Numbered from the stretch's first letter, positions 50,231 to 59,302 are shown. The stretch is DNA of 64,000 bases from JBGSIC01 sp041751875 (GCA_041751875.1 JBGSIC010000004.1:186001-250000); one strand, 5' to 3'. Notes: generated by a model from the letters alone, not told the origin. Numbers and translations are program-made.

Positions 50231-52384
50231 ATGGGCACGGGATCGTCAATAAACATGGGTAGTTCAGAGCAGTTCTCCGACAGTTCGAACGACTTTAGCT
50301 CTGCTCCAAGAGCAGCGTCTAAGGAAATTTTTGAGCTAATTCTCAAGAAAAAAACGGTCATCATTTCGGTTGTTGTATTTGCACTCGTGATGACGACCTT
50401 AATTCACTTCATGTTCCCAACATATTCGGCGAGAGGATATTTATTCGTCGACTCTACGCAAGAACAGAGTGGTGTCCAGGCCTTATTATCAACTCTTGGT
50501 TCTCAAGACAGCATCCTTCAAGTAAATCAGTCGGAAGGAAGAAAATTTCTCCTTGTTTTGAATTCAAACCAATTCCTCCGCCGGGTGGCTGAAACAATCT
50601 TACAAGCGCCGGATACTAGCGAGTACAAACCCCTTATTGATCAGCAAGGTGGGGTAGTGGGCTTCCTTTCGCGGACGGCGAGTTCAGTCCTCTTCCGAGA
50701 TCGAAAGCTTCCATCGGAAGATCCCATAAAATTTGCCCAACTCTTGCGCGTTCAGGTGCGTCCAATCATTAATAAAGATGGAATTATCGATGTAATCTTC
50801 CGTAGCTCCGACGAAAACTTAACCCGCTTCATCGCGAATCACTACTTAAGCGTTGCCCGCGAGGAATTCTCCAACAACGAATCCAAGAAACTAACCACTG
50901 CCCGCGAATACATCGACGCAAAAATCGACGAAACTATCGATAAAATGCAAAAGACTGATGGCAAAATGGTTGATCTCAATACAAAAAGCAGCAACCTTTC
51001 GCTTCTTGCGCCGCCGACCGTTATCGCGGAACAACTTTTGAGTTGGAAGGAAGAGATTCAGAGAACTAAGCATCTTATCAAGCAGAACCTGGCTTTCATG
51101 GAGCAACTCAAGGCTAAGAATACTTCAGCCGATGTGTCCTCCCCAGACGAAGTTGGTTTTGGACGCACAAGAACCATCAAGGACCTCGAGGTCAAAAACA
51201 AGCTACTCAATATTCGTCTTGAGTCTCTTAACGACGGCCTAAAGGAACTCGTAAAATCTAACAGCGCTCTGCCTAAACAGGAGCAAGAACTCACGGATCT
51301 AAAAAGACAAAAAGGTCTGGAATTTTACGTTTTCGACAACTTGTACAAAACAAAACTCCAGATTGAAGTGCGGGGTCTTTCGCTCCTCAACAAAGTTTAT
51401 CCTTTAGAGAATATTTCTCCAGAAGATGTTGTGGTGGGAACGAAGCTCTTTCCGAAGCTTATCCTCACCCTCTTCCTCAGCCTAGTGGGCGTCTCGTCAG
51501 TGATCTACGGGATCAATCTTTTTAATCCGGTGGTCCGCAGCAAAAAAGATTTTACGGATCTCCACGTCAGTCCCATCGGTCTGATTCCCGCAATTTCGGC
51601 TGATTACTTTGCAGGAACACCCTCCGACAGCTTGAAGCGCTGCCGCTTCCAGGTTGACAGTAAAGAAACCATCGCCTTCAAGCGCATTCGTTCTCGCTTG
51701 ATCTATCTATCGGAACACTCTGGATCAAATCGAAGGCAAACAGTTTCCCTTTTGAGCTACGGGAATGGAGAAGGAAAATCGTTCCTTTCTTCGAACCTGG
51801 CTCTTTGTTTTGCCCACACACAGAAAAAAACACTTCTGGTCGATTTTGATATTCGCCGTGCTTCTTCCTCGAAAGCTTTTGGACTGGAAGAGGCGCCTGG
51901 CCTATGCGATTACTTCAATGGGCACGGTGAGCTGAATGCGCTCATCGTAACGGGGAAGCAGCGCAACCTGGATATTCTCCCCGCCGGCAAGATTGTTGGT
52001 AACACGATTGATAAAATCTCGAACACGAAGGTTTCTGCCCTTTTGAACGACCTCCGCAGCCTATATGACTTCATCATTGTTGATACAGCCCCCTTGTTGG
52101 TTGCCCCTGAATCCTTAATCGTAGCAAAAGAAAGTGATTTTGCGGTCTTGGCGGCAACGGCATGGAGCACACGCAAAGACGATGTCAAAGACGCCATCGA
52201 AGAAATCCGTAGCGTTCGCTCATCGCATATTCACTACCTTCTTAACAAAACAGAAGACGTGAGAGATCACCTAGTGAACAATTACTACTATATGGACAAC
52301 CTCAAAGGGCAGGCGAATGAGAACAAGAAAAAATATCTGTCTCGCAGGTTGAGTCCAAAAGGAGAAGGACCGGCGCATGTATAA
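50231..52384 (+). CDS. Polysaccharide co-polymerase / tyrosine autokinase, Wzc-like
   Basis: 717 residues. N-terminal Wzz part: TM1 (VIISVVVFALVMTTLIHFMF), a long periplasmic region with coiled-coil helices (about 210-370), TM2 (LILTLFLSLVGVSSVIYGI). C-terminal BY-kinase: Walker A SYGNGEGKS (Lys516), Walker A' LLVDFDIRR, Walker B FIIVDTAPLL, and a C-terminal Tyr cluster NNYYYMDN for autophosphorylation. Controls chain length and export with Wza-like partners. Start uncertain: ATG 50231 or 50255, neither with a Shine-Dalgarno. Overlaps the SLBB gene by eight bases. Confidence 0.93.
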   Translation: MGTGSSINMGSSEQFSDSSNDFSSAPRAASKEIFELILKKKTVIISVVVFALVMTTLIHFMFPTYSARGYLFVDSTQEQSGVQALLSTLGSQDSILQVNQSEGRKFLLVLNSNQFLRRVAETILQAPDTSEYKPLIDQQGGVVGFLSRTASSVLFRDRKLPSEDPIKFAQLLRVQVRPIINKDGIIDVIFRSSDENLTRFIANHYLSVAREEFSNNESKKLTTAREYIDAKIDETIDKMQKTDGKMVDLNTKSSNLSLLAPPTVIAEQLLSWKEEIQRTKHLIKQNLAFMEQLKAKNTSADVSSPDEVGFGRTRTIKDLEVKNKLLNIRLESLNDGLKELVKSNSALPKQEQELTDLKRQKGLEFYVFDNLYKTKLQIEVRGLSLLNKVYPLENISPEDVVVGTKLFPKLILTLFLSLVGVSSVIYGINLFNPVVRSKKDFTDLHVSPIGLIPAISADYFAGTPSDSLKRCRFQVDSKETIAFKRIRSRLIYLSEHSGSNRRQTVSLLSYGNGEGKSFLSSNLALCFAHTQKKTLLVDFDIRRASSSKAFGLEEAPGLCDYFNGHGELNALIVTGKQRNLDILPAGKIVGNTIDKISNTKVSALLNDLRSLYDFIIVDTAPLLVAPESLIVAKESDFAVLAATAWSTRKDDVKDAIEEIRSVRSSHIHYLLNKTEDVRDHLVNNYYYMDNLKGQANENKKKYLSRRLSPKGEGPAHV

Positions 52385-52916
52385 AACAAGCCTGTGGTTT
52401 CGATTTTCTTGGACTCTCGCCTTCTCTGGAAACTTGCTTTTTTCTCTTTCCGGTTTTGCCGTGCCCACTCGCCCTGAAATGGAAGATGCCTTTGGAAATA
52501 AGGATCTTTTAACTTCTAGAGAAGCGAGCGTTTATATCTACGGCGACCCCTCTTTGGGTGAACTGATGCCGGTACGAGTTCTAGGTGCTGTGCAGCGAGC
52601 CGGCATGTACCACATTTCTCCTGCTACCGATCTTCTGACTCTGTTGTCTCTGGCTGGGGGGACTTTGGAAAATGCCAACTTGGAGAGTGTGAAGATCAAG
52701 CGCATCACCAAGGGCAATGAGTCGGTTATCGAAATTGACTTGGAAGACATGGTAGAAGATGTGAACGAAGTTTCCCCGCTTCTTCAAGATGGCGACACCG
52801 TGCTCATCCCCAATCAGAAGAAAATATTTTCCGACAATTTTATGCAGACGTTTGCTTTAATCACGGGCCTCGCTACGATTTTTGGAACACTTGCGGTCGG
52901 ACTAAACGCCATCTAA
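52377..52916 (+). CDS. SLBB-domain polysaccharide export protein, no canonical Poly_export domain seen
   Basis: 179 residues. Signal or anchor at the N-terminus (LAFSGNLLFSLSGFAVP), SLBB domain (VRVLGAVQRAGMYHISPATD, LTLLSLAGGTLENA, LLQDGDTVLIPNQKK), and a C-terminal TM segment (FALITGLATIFGTLAVGLNA). Wza-type export proteins have a Poly_export domain before the SLBB; none is obvious here, so this may be an inner-membrane or truncated partner rather than the outer-membrane channel. Translationally coupled to the kinase. Confidence 0.82.
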   Translation: MYKTSLWFRFSWTLAFSGNLLFSLSGFAVPTRPEMEDAFGNKDLLTSREASVYIYGDPSLGELMPVRVLGAVQRAGMYHISPATDLLTLLSLAGGTLENANLESVKIKRITKGNESVIEIDLEDMVEDVNEVSPLLQDGDTVLIPNQKKIFSDNFMQTFALITGLATIFGTLAVGLNAI

Positions 52917-53440
52917 GAAACGCACGCATAAAGCTTCGACGAAATGAAGCTTCCCTCTTTTAGATAATACTTTCGCAACACCCCTTCCAAATAAAAGCCG
53001 TTTTTTATTAGCACCCGTTCGGAACCCGTGTTGTTTTCAAAGATATTTGCGGTGATGCGTGCGAGGCTGAGTTCGCTAAACCCTATCTCGACCATCTTGC
53101 CGACCACTGCCGTCATAATGCCTTGGCCCCACAGGGGCTTTGTCAGCCAGTATCCCAATTCTCCTGTGTGAGAGGACCCTACTTTCAGATTATGAAAACC
53201 CGCGGCTCCAATGACCATGCCGTCTTTATCTCTCACGGCAAAATGGGGAAGTATCCCTTGGCTTTCCCATTTCTCATTCATTTCAATCCAATCTTCCGCG
53301 TGCTCCCTTTTGTAAGGGGAAGGAATGAGGAGTGTACTGTCGTAGATTTCTTTGGCTTGGAGGTGTTTTACAAGTTCGGGGATGTCGGTGGGTTTAAAGC
53401 GATCTAAAGTTAAACCAGGCCTGACTGAGTAGGTCTTCAT
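52913..53440 (-). CDS. GNAT acetyltransferase, RimJ/RimL type
   Basis: 175 residues. N-acetyltransferase fold of the RimJ/RimL group: LTLDRFKPTDIPELVKHL, FAVRDKDGMVIGAAGFHNL, GELGYWLTKPLWGQGIM with TAVVGKMVEIGFSEL (acetyl-CoA loop), and IFENNTGSERVLIKNGFYLEG. Acetylates an amino group of a protein or small molecule; target unknown. Converges with the SLBB gene with a four-base overlap. Confidence 0.88.
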   Translation of the reverse strand: MKTYSVRPGLTLDRFKPTDIPELVKHLQAKEIYDSTLLIPSPYKREHAEDWIEMNEKWESQGILPHFAVRDKDGMVIGAAGFHNLKVGSSHTGELGYWLTKPLWGQGIMTAVVGKMVEIGFSELSLARITANIFENNTGSERVLIKNGFYLEGVLRKYYLKEGSFISSKLYACVS

Positions 53441-53475
53441 TGCATTATTACATCGAGTTCGGACGTTCTATGCAA

Positions 53476-53512
53476 GAGATTGCTTCGTCGCCTTCGGCTC
53501 CTCGCAATGACA
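53476..53512. repeat. GTCATTGCGAG repeat, short copy
   Basis: GAGATTGCTTCGTCG... CTCCTCGCAATGACA matches one half of the 17259-17325 element (inner arm plus outer arm). A decayed arm (CCTCGCAAGGATGAGATTGC) follows at 53523-53542. Confidence 0.75.
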
Positions 53513-53557
53513 GAAACCACGGCCTCGCAAGGATGAGATTGCTGCGTCCTGACAACC

Positions 53558-53606
53558 GGAAAGATGCCAGGTCACTTTTCTCCGAAAAGTGCACAGGCAC
53601 CTTTCC
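53558..53606. repeat. GGAAAGGTGCC inverted repeat, copy 4, abutting murA stop
   Basis: GGAAAGATGCC (53558-53568, one mismatch) pairs with GGCACCTTTCC (53596-53606); inner arms CACTTTTC / GAAAAGTG. Its last base is the first base of the murA stop codon complement. It directly follows a GTCATTGCGAG-type repeat. Confidence 0.85.
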
Positions 53607-54871
53607 TATTCGGAAATGCGGGTGACTTCGACACCCAAGCGCTGGAGCTTTTCATCTAGGCGCTGATAGCCCCGGTCGAGGTGATAGATGCGGCTAATCT
53701 TCGTCATGCCCTCGGCACACAGAGCCGCGATGACAAGCGAAGCACTAGCCCGCAAGTCGGTTGCCATAATAGGAGCACCACGTAAGGGGCCTCCGCCAGT
53801 AATCTTGGCGAGGTTACCACGCACTTTAATTTTCGCGCCTAATCTCTGAAGTTCCGCCACATGCATGAAGCGGTTTTCAAAAATGGTTTCTCGGATACTG
53901 CTCTCCCCTTCAGCAATACACAGGGTCGTTAAAATTTGTGCCTGCATATCGGTGGGAAAGCCGGGATAAGGCGCCGTTTCCAGATCAATTGCTTTAAGGG
54001 GCCCATTGGTTCGTACGCGTAATGAATTGGGAGTTTCATCAATCTGCACGCCCATCTCGCGAAAAGCGGCAAGCACCGAACCCATTTCCGAAGGATCACA
54101 GTTTTCAATCGTCAGATCACTTTTGGTTGCCGCAGCAGCCGCAATCCATGTTCCGGTTTCCACTCTATCGGGCGGAATGCGGATGGGATCTGTGGGAGGA
54201 GTGAGTTTGGTTTTACCTTTAATCGTAATCTCGTTCGTACCCAAACCTTGAATGTCGGCTCCCCACTTGATTAGGTTCTCACCCAGGGCGGTGACTTCGG
54301 GTTCGCGCGCAGCGTTTTTAAGAACCGTGGTCCCCTCGGCCAAAGCCGCAACGACCAGCAAATTCTCAGTGCCGGTGACTGACACTTGGGGAAACTCAAT
54401 TTCGGTTCCTTGAAGCCGTTTGGGTGCGGTGGCTTTTATATAGCCGTGTTCCACTTCCACAATGGCACCCATCTTTTTTAAGCTTTCCGTGTGAAAATTG
54501 ACGGGTCGGGCGCCAATGGCGCAGCCTCCGGGAAGACTTACGTAAGCCTCTCCGTATTTGGCAACTAGCGGACCTAAAGCCAGAATACCTGCGCGCATTT
54601 TACTGACCCATTCGTAAGGCGCGACTTTCTTCAACACCCAAGGCACCAAGGAGATACGACCGGCTTCACGATCCCATTCGCTTTGTACGCCCATGGAGTT
54701 TAAGAGTTTAAGTGTGGTTTCGATGTCCCAGAGGCGAGGGACATTTTCGAAATGAATTTCTTGGTCGAAAATGAGTGAGGCAAAAAGCAAGGGGAGCGCA
54801 CTGTTTTTGGATCCGTTGACGGCCACTTTGCCGTTAATTTGAACAGGGCCTTTTATGACTAGAGCATCCAT
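53606..54871 (-). CDS. murA: UDP-N-acetylglucosamine 1-carboxyvinyltransferase
   Basis: First committed step of peptidoglycan synthesis: transfers enolpyruvate from PEP to UDP-GlcNAc. 421 residues, two inside-out alpha/beta domains. KVAVNGSKNSALPLLFA at the start, and the catalytic loop LPGGCAIGARPVNFH with the fosfomycin-target Cys present. PGFPTDMQAQ, ENRFMHVAELQRLGAKI and DLRASASLVIAAL are also typical. 12 bp after prmC; last gene of rpmE-prfA-prmC-murA. Confidence 0.97.
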   Translation of the reverse strand: MDALVIKGPVQINGKVAVNGSKNSALPLLFASLIFDQEIHFENVPRLWDIETTLKLLNSMGVQSEWDREAGRISLVPWVLKKVAPYEWVSKMRAGILALGPLVAKYGEAYVSLPGGCAIGARPVNFHTESLKKMGAIVEVEHGYIKATAPKRLQGTEIEFPQVSVTGTENLLVVAALAEGTTVLKNAAREPEVTALGENLIKWGADIQGLGTNEITIKGKTKLTPPTDPIRIPPDRVETGTWIAAAAATKSDLTIENCDPSEMGSVLAAFREMGVQIDETPNSLRVRTNGPLKAIDLETAPYPGFPTDMQAQILTTLCIAEGESSIRETIFENRFMHVAELQRLGAKIKVRGNLAKITGGGPLRGAPIMATDLRASASLVIAALCAEGMTKISRIYHLDRGYQRLDEKLQRLGVEVTRISE

Positions 54872-54883
54872 CTATGGTTCTTC

Positions 54884-55741
54884 CTAAGCTTTTCCCAATC
54901 GGGCGAATACGACTCTCGGCCGGTGTGTGTAATCGTTTATCACTTCGCACTCTGAAAATCCATGGTGCTTGAGCCCCGCACACACGGCTTCGGACTGCCT
55001 AAAATCAATTTCAGAAGCCCACCATCCGCCTTTGCGTAAAATCTGGGGCGCAAGCGCAATGAGGCGATTGATGACTTCCATTCCCCCCTGCCCGCCATCT
55101 AAGGCTAGCACAGGCTCCTTTTTGACCTCTTCGGGTAGAAGAGCCATTTCATCTTCCCGGATGTAAGGGGGATTACTCACAAACCCATCAAAAGGGACGT
55201 GGGCTTTAACGCCTTCAAAAAAGTCTTCTTTGTGAACCAGGTAAACCGCGCTCGGCGGCAAACAAGTCGCACGATTCTCTTTCACATAGGGAAGCGTGTC
55301 GGGATTTTTCTCAAAGGTGTGCCACTCCCAGCCGAGACGCTCTTGCAAAAGCGTGATGCCGATATTGCCGCTGCCAGCGCCGAGTTCGGCCACTTTCTCG
55401 GTGCCTTTAGGAACTCTTTTTAAAATGGCCTCCACCAAAATTTCTGTTTCCTTACGGGGAATAAAGACACCCGGCCCCACCTTAAACTTTGAGTTCCAAA
55501 ACCACTCATAGCCCACGATGTACTGAAAAGGTTCCCCAGCTTCACGGCGCTTGAGAAAAGCGTCCACCCGTTCTTCTAGGTCATCTTCGATTTCATCGTT
55601 CCATTTCATCGCAAGCTGTACGCTATCGATTTGCATAATGAACTCGAAAATCTGCTTCATGTGTAAAAGCGGATCAGCACACTGGATTCTAGCAACCTGG
55701 AGTCGTCTTTTTCCCAGCTGGGCTAAGTCCGACACCTTCAT
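54884..55741 (-). CDS. prmC: Release factor glutamine N5-methyltransferase
   Basis: Methylates the Gln of the GGQ motif in RF1/RF2. 285 residues: helical N-terminal domain and SAM domain with VAELGAGSGNIGITLL and the catalytic NPPY in FDGFVSNPPYIREDEM. Also FIPRKETEILVEAIL. Its ATG overlaps the prfA TGA (TGATG), the common coupling of RF1 with its modifier. Confidence 0.95.
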   Translation of the reverse strand: MKVSDLAQLGKRRLQVARIQCADPLLHMKQIFEFIMQIDSVQLAMKWNDEIEDDLEERVDAFLKRREAGEPFQYIVGYEWFWNSKFKVGPGVFIPRKETEILVEAILKRVPKGTEKVAELGAGSGNIGITLLQERLGWEWHTFEKNPDTLPYVKENRATCLPPSAVYLVHKEDFFEGVKAHVPFDGFVSNPPYIREDEMALLPEEVKKEPVLALDGGQGGMEVINRLIALAPQILRKGGWWASEIDFRQSEAVCAGLKHHGFSECEVINDYTHRPRVVFARLGKA

Positions 55742-56853
55742 CAGTGGACGTCTTTTGCGCTTTGGGTGAGTTCGTTTAGCGTGCTTTCAAGAGATGTCGA
55801 TTGAAGTGCTTCGGCTTCGTAATGCGCCGAGAGTTTTTCAATCATTTCTCCGACCTCCCCTTGAACAAACGCGTCTAATTGATAGAGCGTGACACCAATG
55901 CGGTGATCGGTCACACGTCCTTGGGGGTAATTGTAGGTGCGGATCTTTTCACTGCGATCGCCTGTGCCGATTTGACTGACACGCTCAGCAGCACGTTTCT
56001 CATGCTGCTCTCTTTGCTTTTGGTCTAAAAGGCGGGTTTTGAGCACTTTTAACGCTTTGGCTTTGTTCTTATGCTGCGACTTTTCGTCTTGGCAGATAAC
56101 CACCAAGTTCGTCGGTAAATGGGTAATACGCACGGCAGAATCGGTGGTGTTTACGCTCTGCCCACCGGGGCCACCACTACGATAAACGTCGATGCGCAAA
56201 TCATTCGGATCAATGTCGACTTCAACGTCTTCGGCTTCGGGAAGCACGGCGACGGTGACAGTACTCGTATGCACACGCCCTTGGGTCTCGGTCTTAGGAA
56301 CACGCTGCACCCGGTGCACACCGCTCTCGTATTTCAGGCGGCTATAAACGCGGTCACCGCGAATCATTAAGACAATTTCTTTGTAGCCGCCCACATCGTT
56401 GTTCGACACGCTCATGGGCTCAATACGCCAGTTGTTCTTTTCCGCATATTTCGAATACATGCGGTAGAGATCCCCGGCAAAAATACCCGACTCATCCCCA
56501 CCCGCGGCGGGACGGATTTCCATCAAAATGTTTTTTTCGTCATTGGGGTCACGAGGAAGCAGCAGAACGCGGAGCTGCTTTTCCATCCGAGCCATTTGCT
56601 CGGTGAGCTCTTTGTTCTCTTCCATCGCCATGTCTTTGAGCTCACCGGTTTCAGTCTTCATCATCTGTTCGTTTTCATCGAACTGCTTCTTACATTCGGC
56701 GTACTCTTTATAGGCAGCCACAATGGGCTGCAATTTGGCGTGATTCTTACTTAGGCTTTGAAAGACTTGTTGGTTACCAACGACTTCAGGACGCGAAAGT
56801 CGGCTTTCGATATCTTCGAAATGCGAGACGACTGCCTGTAGTTGTTCGAACAT
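55741..56853 (-). CDS. prfA: Peptide chain release factor 1
   Basis: Reads UAA and UAG and triggers peptide release. 370 residues. RF1-type codon-recognition region VQRVPKTETQGRVHTST (PKT in the PxT position), catalytic YRSGGPGGQSVNTTDSAV, and IRTYNYPQGRVTDHRI. RF1 rather than RF2 because of the PxT motif and the absence of SPF. 24 bp after rpmE and overlapping prmC. Confidence 0.97.
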   Translation of the reverse strand: MFEQLQAVVSHFEDIESRLSRPEVVGNQQVFQSLSKNHAKLQPIVAAYKEYAECKKQFDENEQMMKTETGELKDMAMEENKELTEQMARMEKQLRVLLLPRDPNDEKNILMEIRPAAGGDESGIFAGDLYRMYSKYAEKNNWRIEPMSVSNNDVGGYKEIVLMIRGDRVYSRLKYESGVHRVQRVPKTETQGRVHTSTVTVAVLPEAEDVEVDIDPNDLRIDVYRSGGPGGQSVNTTDSAVRITHLPTNLVVICQDEKSQHKNKAKALKVLKTRLLDQKQREQHEKRAAERVSQIGTGDRSEKIRTYNYPQGRVTDHRIGVTLYQLDAFVQGEVGEMIEKLSAHYEAEALQSTSLESTLNELTQSAKDVH

Positions 56854-56877
56854 GCAAACACAAAGTGGGGAAGAAAA

Positions 56878-57090
56878 TTACTTCTTGGCGCCGGCTTGTC
56901 CGTACTTCTTACGGAAACGCTCGACACGGCCTTCGGAGTCCACAAGCTTTTGCTTTCCTGTGTACAGCGGATGGCAGTTGGAACAAATTTCTACCCGGAT
57001 GCTGGCGGTGGTTGCTCGCGTGACAAATTCATTGCCGCACGCGCAGCGAATCGTGGCCTCAACATATTCGGGGTGTATGCCCTCTCTCAT
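56878..57090 (-). CDS. rpmE: 50S ribosomal protein L31
   Basis: 70 residues from the ATG at 57088-57090, with AGGAGG nine bases upstream. Opens MREGIHPEYVEATIRCACG and contains CSNCHPLYTGKQK. Cys residues at about 16, 37 and 40 with a Cys-Ala-Cys make it the zinc-binding C+ form. The C-terminus is extended and basic (RFRKKYGQAGAKK). First gene of rpmE-prfA-prmC-murA. Confidence 0.96.
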   Translation of the reverse strand: MREGIHPEYVEATIRCACGNEFVTRATTASIRVEICSNCHPLYTGKQKLVDSEGRVERFRKKYGQAGAKK

Positions 57091-57339
57091 CGACGCTCTC
57101 CTCCTAAAGACTAGCGGGCTAATTTGACACATAAGTACGCAGCGGTCGAGAAATTTTGAAAATGGCTGCCCTCAACATTGGGCACGTCATAAATACATGA
57201 TATTACAAACTATTCTAACATGGTAGCCCAGTTGGGTCCCCCGGAGATTCAGTGGAAGGGACAGCCCGCCTTTTCGAGGGGGTTTCTGCCTGATAGATTG
57301 ACCCTTCGCTTTATAGTTTGGGTACTCGGGGGGCCAAGG

Positions 57340-58650
57340 ATGCGCATCTGGTTAATTACAGTAGGAGAGCCTTTACCGATCGATGGGCCGCAGACCCGCC
57401 TGCTACGCACCGGTCTTTTTGGGCAGGCACTGGCCCGCAAAGGCCACGAAGTGACGTGGTGGACTTCAGATTTCGACCACTTCCAAAAAAAGAGCCGTTT
57501 CAACGGCTACACGGAACAGGTCAGTGAGCCACGACTCACCATTAAACTTCTCCACTCAGTCGCGTACCGAAAGAATGTTTCCCTCGCCCGCATTCTCAAT
57601 CACCAGGGAATTGCACGTCAGTTTGAGCAAAAAATCAGGAATGAAGTACTGCCGGACATCATTGTCTGCTCAATGCCAACCATTGAACTCTTAGAAAAAG
57701 CGGCCCAGTTTGCTGAAGACAACTCCATTCCATTGCTTGCGGACATTCGGGATCTTTGGCCTGATATCTTCGAAGCGGCCGTCCCCCACTTTGCGAGGCC
57801 CTTTTCCCGGCCTGTGATTGCCACCTTTCAAAAAAGATTACGCAAAGCCCTCGTGCGGTGTACAGGCATTATTGGCATTTCGGAAGCTTATCTCAATTGG
57901 GCACTTGATATCGCCCAGCAAGAAACAGGACCGTGCGATGCCGTTTTTCCTCTGGGCTATCAAGTCCCTCCTGAAAAGGGCCTAAGCTTAAACGAGGAAA
58001 AAGTCTTCTTAGAACAAAAGGGAGTCAACCCCGCCAAAATGGTTTGCTGGTTTGTGGGGACCTTTGGATCAACCTACGATCTCGACACCGTGATTGCGGC
58101 AGCCAAGCGACTCCATTTCGAGGGTAGCGAGCACGTTCAGTTTGTGTTGAGTGGTGAGGGAGATTCCTATTTAAGGCTCAAAGAAGAAGCTAAGAGTTTG
58201 TCGAATGTGGTGTTCACCGGATGGCTAAATCGCACGCAGCTAGCGGCTCTCGCTTCGATGTCCAAAGTGGGCCTTGCCGCTTACGCGATGGGTGCGCCAC
58301 AAAGTTTACCGAATAAAGTTTTTGAGTATCTGGCGTACGGTCTTCCCATTGTCTCGAGTCTCCCGGGTGAGTGCCGCGCACTTCTTGAAAACGAAAAGTG
58401 CGGCTTATCTTATTCGGCGGGAGATGCCGACCAACTCAAAGAAACTCTCGACTTTCTGACAGCGCACCCCAATCAGTATCAATCGATGAGCGAGAACGCA
58501 CTTAAGCTTTTTAACGAGCGCTTTCGAGCGGAAACGGTTTACGCCGGTTTCGAGACGCATCTAGAAAAAATAGTTGAGAGGGCTGACAAGAATCGGTTTC
58601 CAGGAAGTAAACCGGAAGAGATCCGGACTACTCCTGTGATTCACGACTAG
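57340..58650 (+). CDS. Glycosyltransferase, GT4 family, WcaI/WbuB-like
   Basis: 436 residues from the ATG at 57340, preceded by a G-rich AAGG; 40 residues of upstream open frame do not look like protein of this family. MRIWLITVGEPLPIDG, GHEVTWWTSDFDHF, then ADIRDLWPDIFEAAVPH, WFVGTFGSTYDLDTVI and the donor site SLPNKVFEYLAYGLPIVSSL. This pattern is that of WbuB/WcaI amino-sugar transferases. It stands alone, 4 kb from the polysaccharide locus. Donor unknown. Confidence 0.88.
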   Translation: MRIWLITVGEPLPIDGPQTRLLRTGLFGQALARKGHEVTWWTSDFDHFQKKSRFNGYTEQVSEPRLTIKLLHSVAYRKNVSLARILNHQGIARQFEQKIRNEVLPDIIVCSMPTIELLEKAAQFAEDNSIPLLADIRDLWPDIFEAAVPHFARPFSRPVIATFQKRLRKALVRCTGIIGISEAYLNWALDIAQQETGPCDAVFPLGYQVPPEKGLSLNEEKVFLEQKGVNPAKMVCWFVGTFGSTYDLDTVIAAAKRLHFEGSEHVQFVLSGEGDSYLRLKEEAKSLSNVVFTGWLNRTQLAALASMSKVGLAAYAMGAPQSLPNKVFEYLAYGLPIVSSLPGECRALLENEKCGLSYSAGDADQLKETLDFLTAHPNQYQSMSENALKLFNERFRAETVYAGFETHLEKIVERADKNRFPGSKPEEIRTTPVIHD

Positions 58651-58667
58651 GCGATATCTCGAGCGGG

Positions 58668-59042
58668 CTACTTTTTCCCAATAGCCAAATACTTCACTGA
58701 GCACTTCAAAACAGGGGCAAGAGCTTTGGCTTCAGCCGGTGAAATAGGCTTCTGCCCTGATTCGATCTTAGAAATCGCGCTCTGACTGACCCCGCTTTTC
58801 TCTGAAAGCTCCTTCTGAGTCATTCCATGCTTTTTTCGAAGAGAGATTAAAGTATCTGCCATCGGATGACCGAACTTCCTGGCGCTTTCTTCCAAGATAC
58901 TCTCATACGGTATAAGCCCTTGCGTTCTAGCTCGGTATTCGAAAAGTTTTACTGTCCAGGCGCCGATTCGCTGCAAAATCTTCTCTTCCGCTTGATCTCT
59001 GGGCTTTAGCGAGTCGAGAGGGGAGCCGAATACTGGTTTCAT
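58668..59042 (-). CDS. XRE-family HTH regulator, antitoxin-like
   Basis: 124 residues. Residues 1-60 form a helical N-terminal part; the HTH is at about 65-115 (LISLRKKHGMTQKELSEKSG, then VSQSAISKIESGQ). Overlaps the 81-residue gene upstream by four bases and probably represses their shared promoter through the tandem GAATATTC palindromes. Gene order (small protein first, HTH second) is that of HigBA-type modules. Whether it neutralises a toxin is inferred. Confidence 0.8.
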   Translation of the reverse strand: MKPVFGSPLDSLKPRDQAEEKILQRIGAWTVKLFEYRARTQGLIPYESILEESARKFGHPMADTLISLRKKHGMTQKELSEKSGVSQSAISKIESGQKPISPAEAKALAPVLKCSVKYLAIGKK

Positions 59043-59284
59043 TCTTTGTTTCCTGAAATATTTATGACTTCAATTACCGTTATTCTGGCCATTCTGTCTC
59101 TATCCACTTCGAACTCAATTGTGAAAGAGGTGTAGGCCACTGGTTCCGTATATCGTCCCGGACCAAAGTGCCGTGCTCGCAACCCGGTTTCAGTGAACAG
59201 AAAAGCCCGGTCCAGTGCGACATCATCGCCTACGATATCGCGGCGCTGTTGCCTCGCAAAGGGCGTATAGTGCAGCTTATTCAC
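59039..59284 (-). CDS. Small protein paired with an XRE regulator, possible toxin
   Basis: 81 residues, GTG start with AGG eight bases upstream. Charged, mixed alpha/beta (GLRARHFGPGRYTEPVAYTSF; RMARITVIEVINISG). No match to RelE/HigB is evident by eye. It is the first gene of a two-gene unit with a good sigma-70 promoter, overlapping the HTH gene, which is the only reason to suspect a toxin. Confidence 0.6.
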   Translation of the reverse strand: MNKLHYTPFARQQRRDIVGDDVALDRAFLFTETGLRARHFGPGRYTEPVAYTSFTIEFEVDRDRMARITVIEVINISGNKE

Positions 59285-59302
59285 CTACTGCACCTATAAG
59301 TC

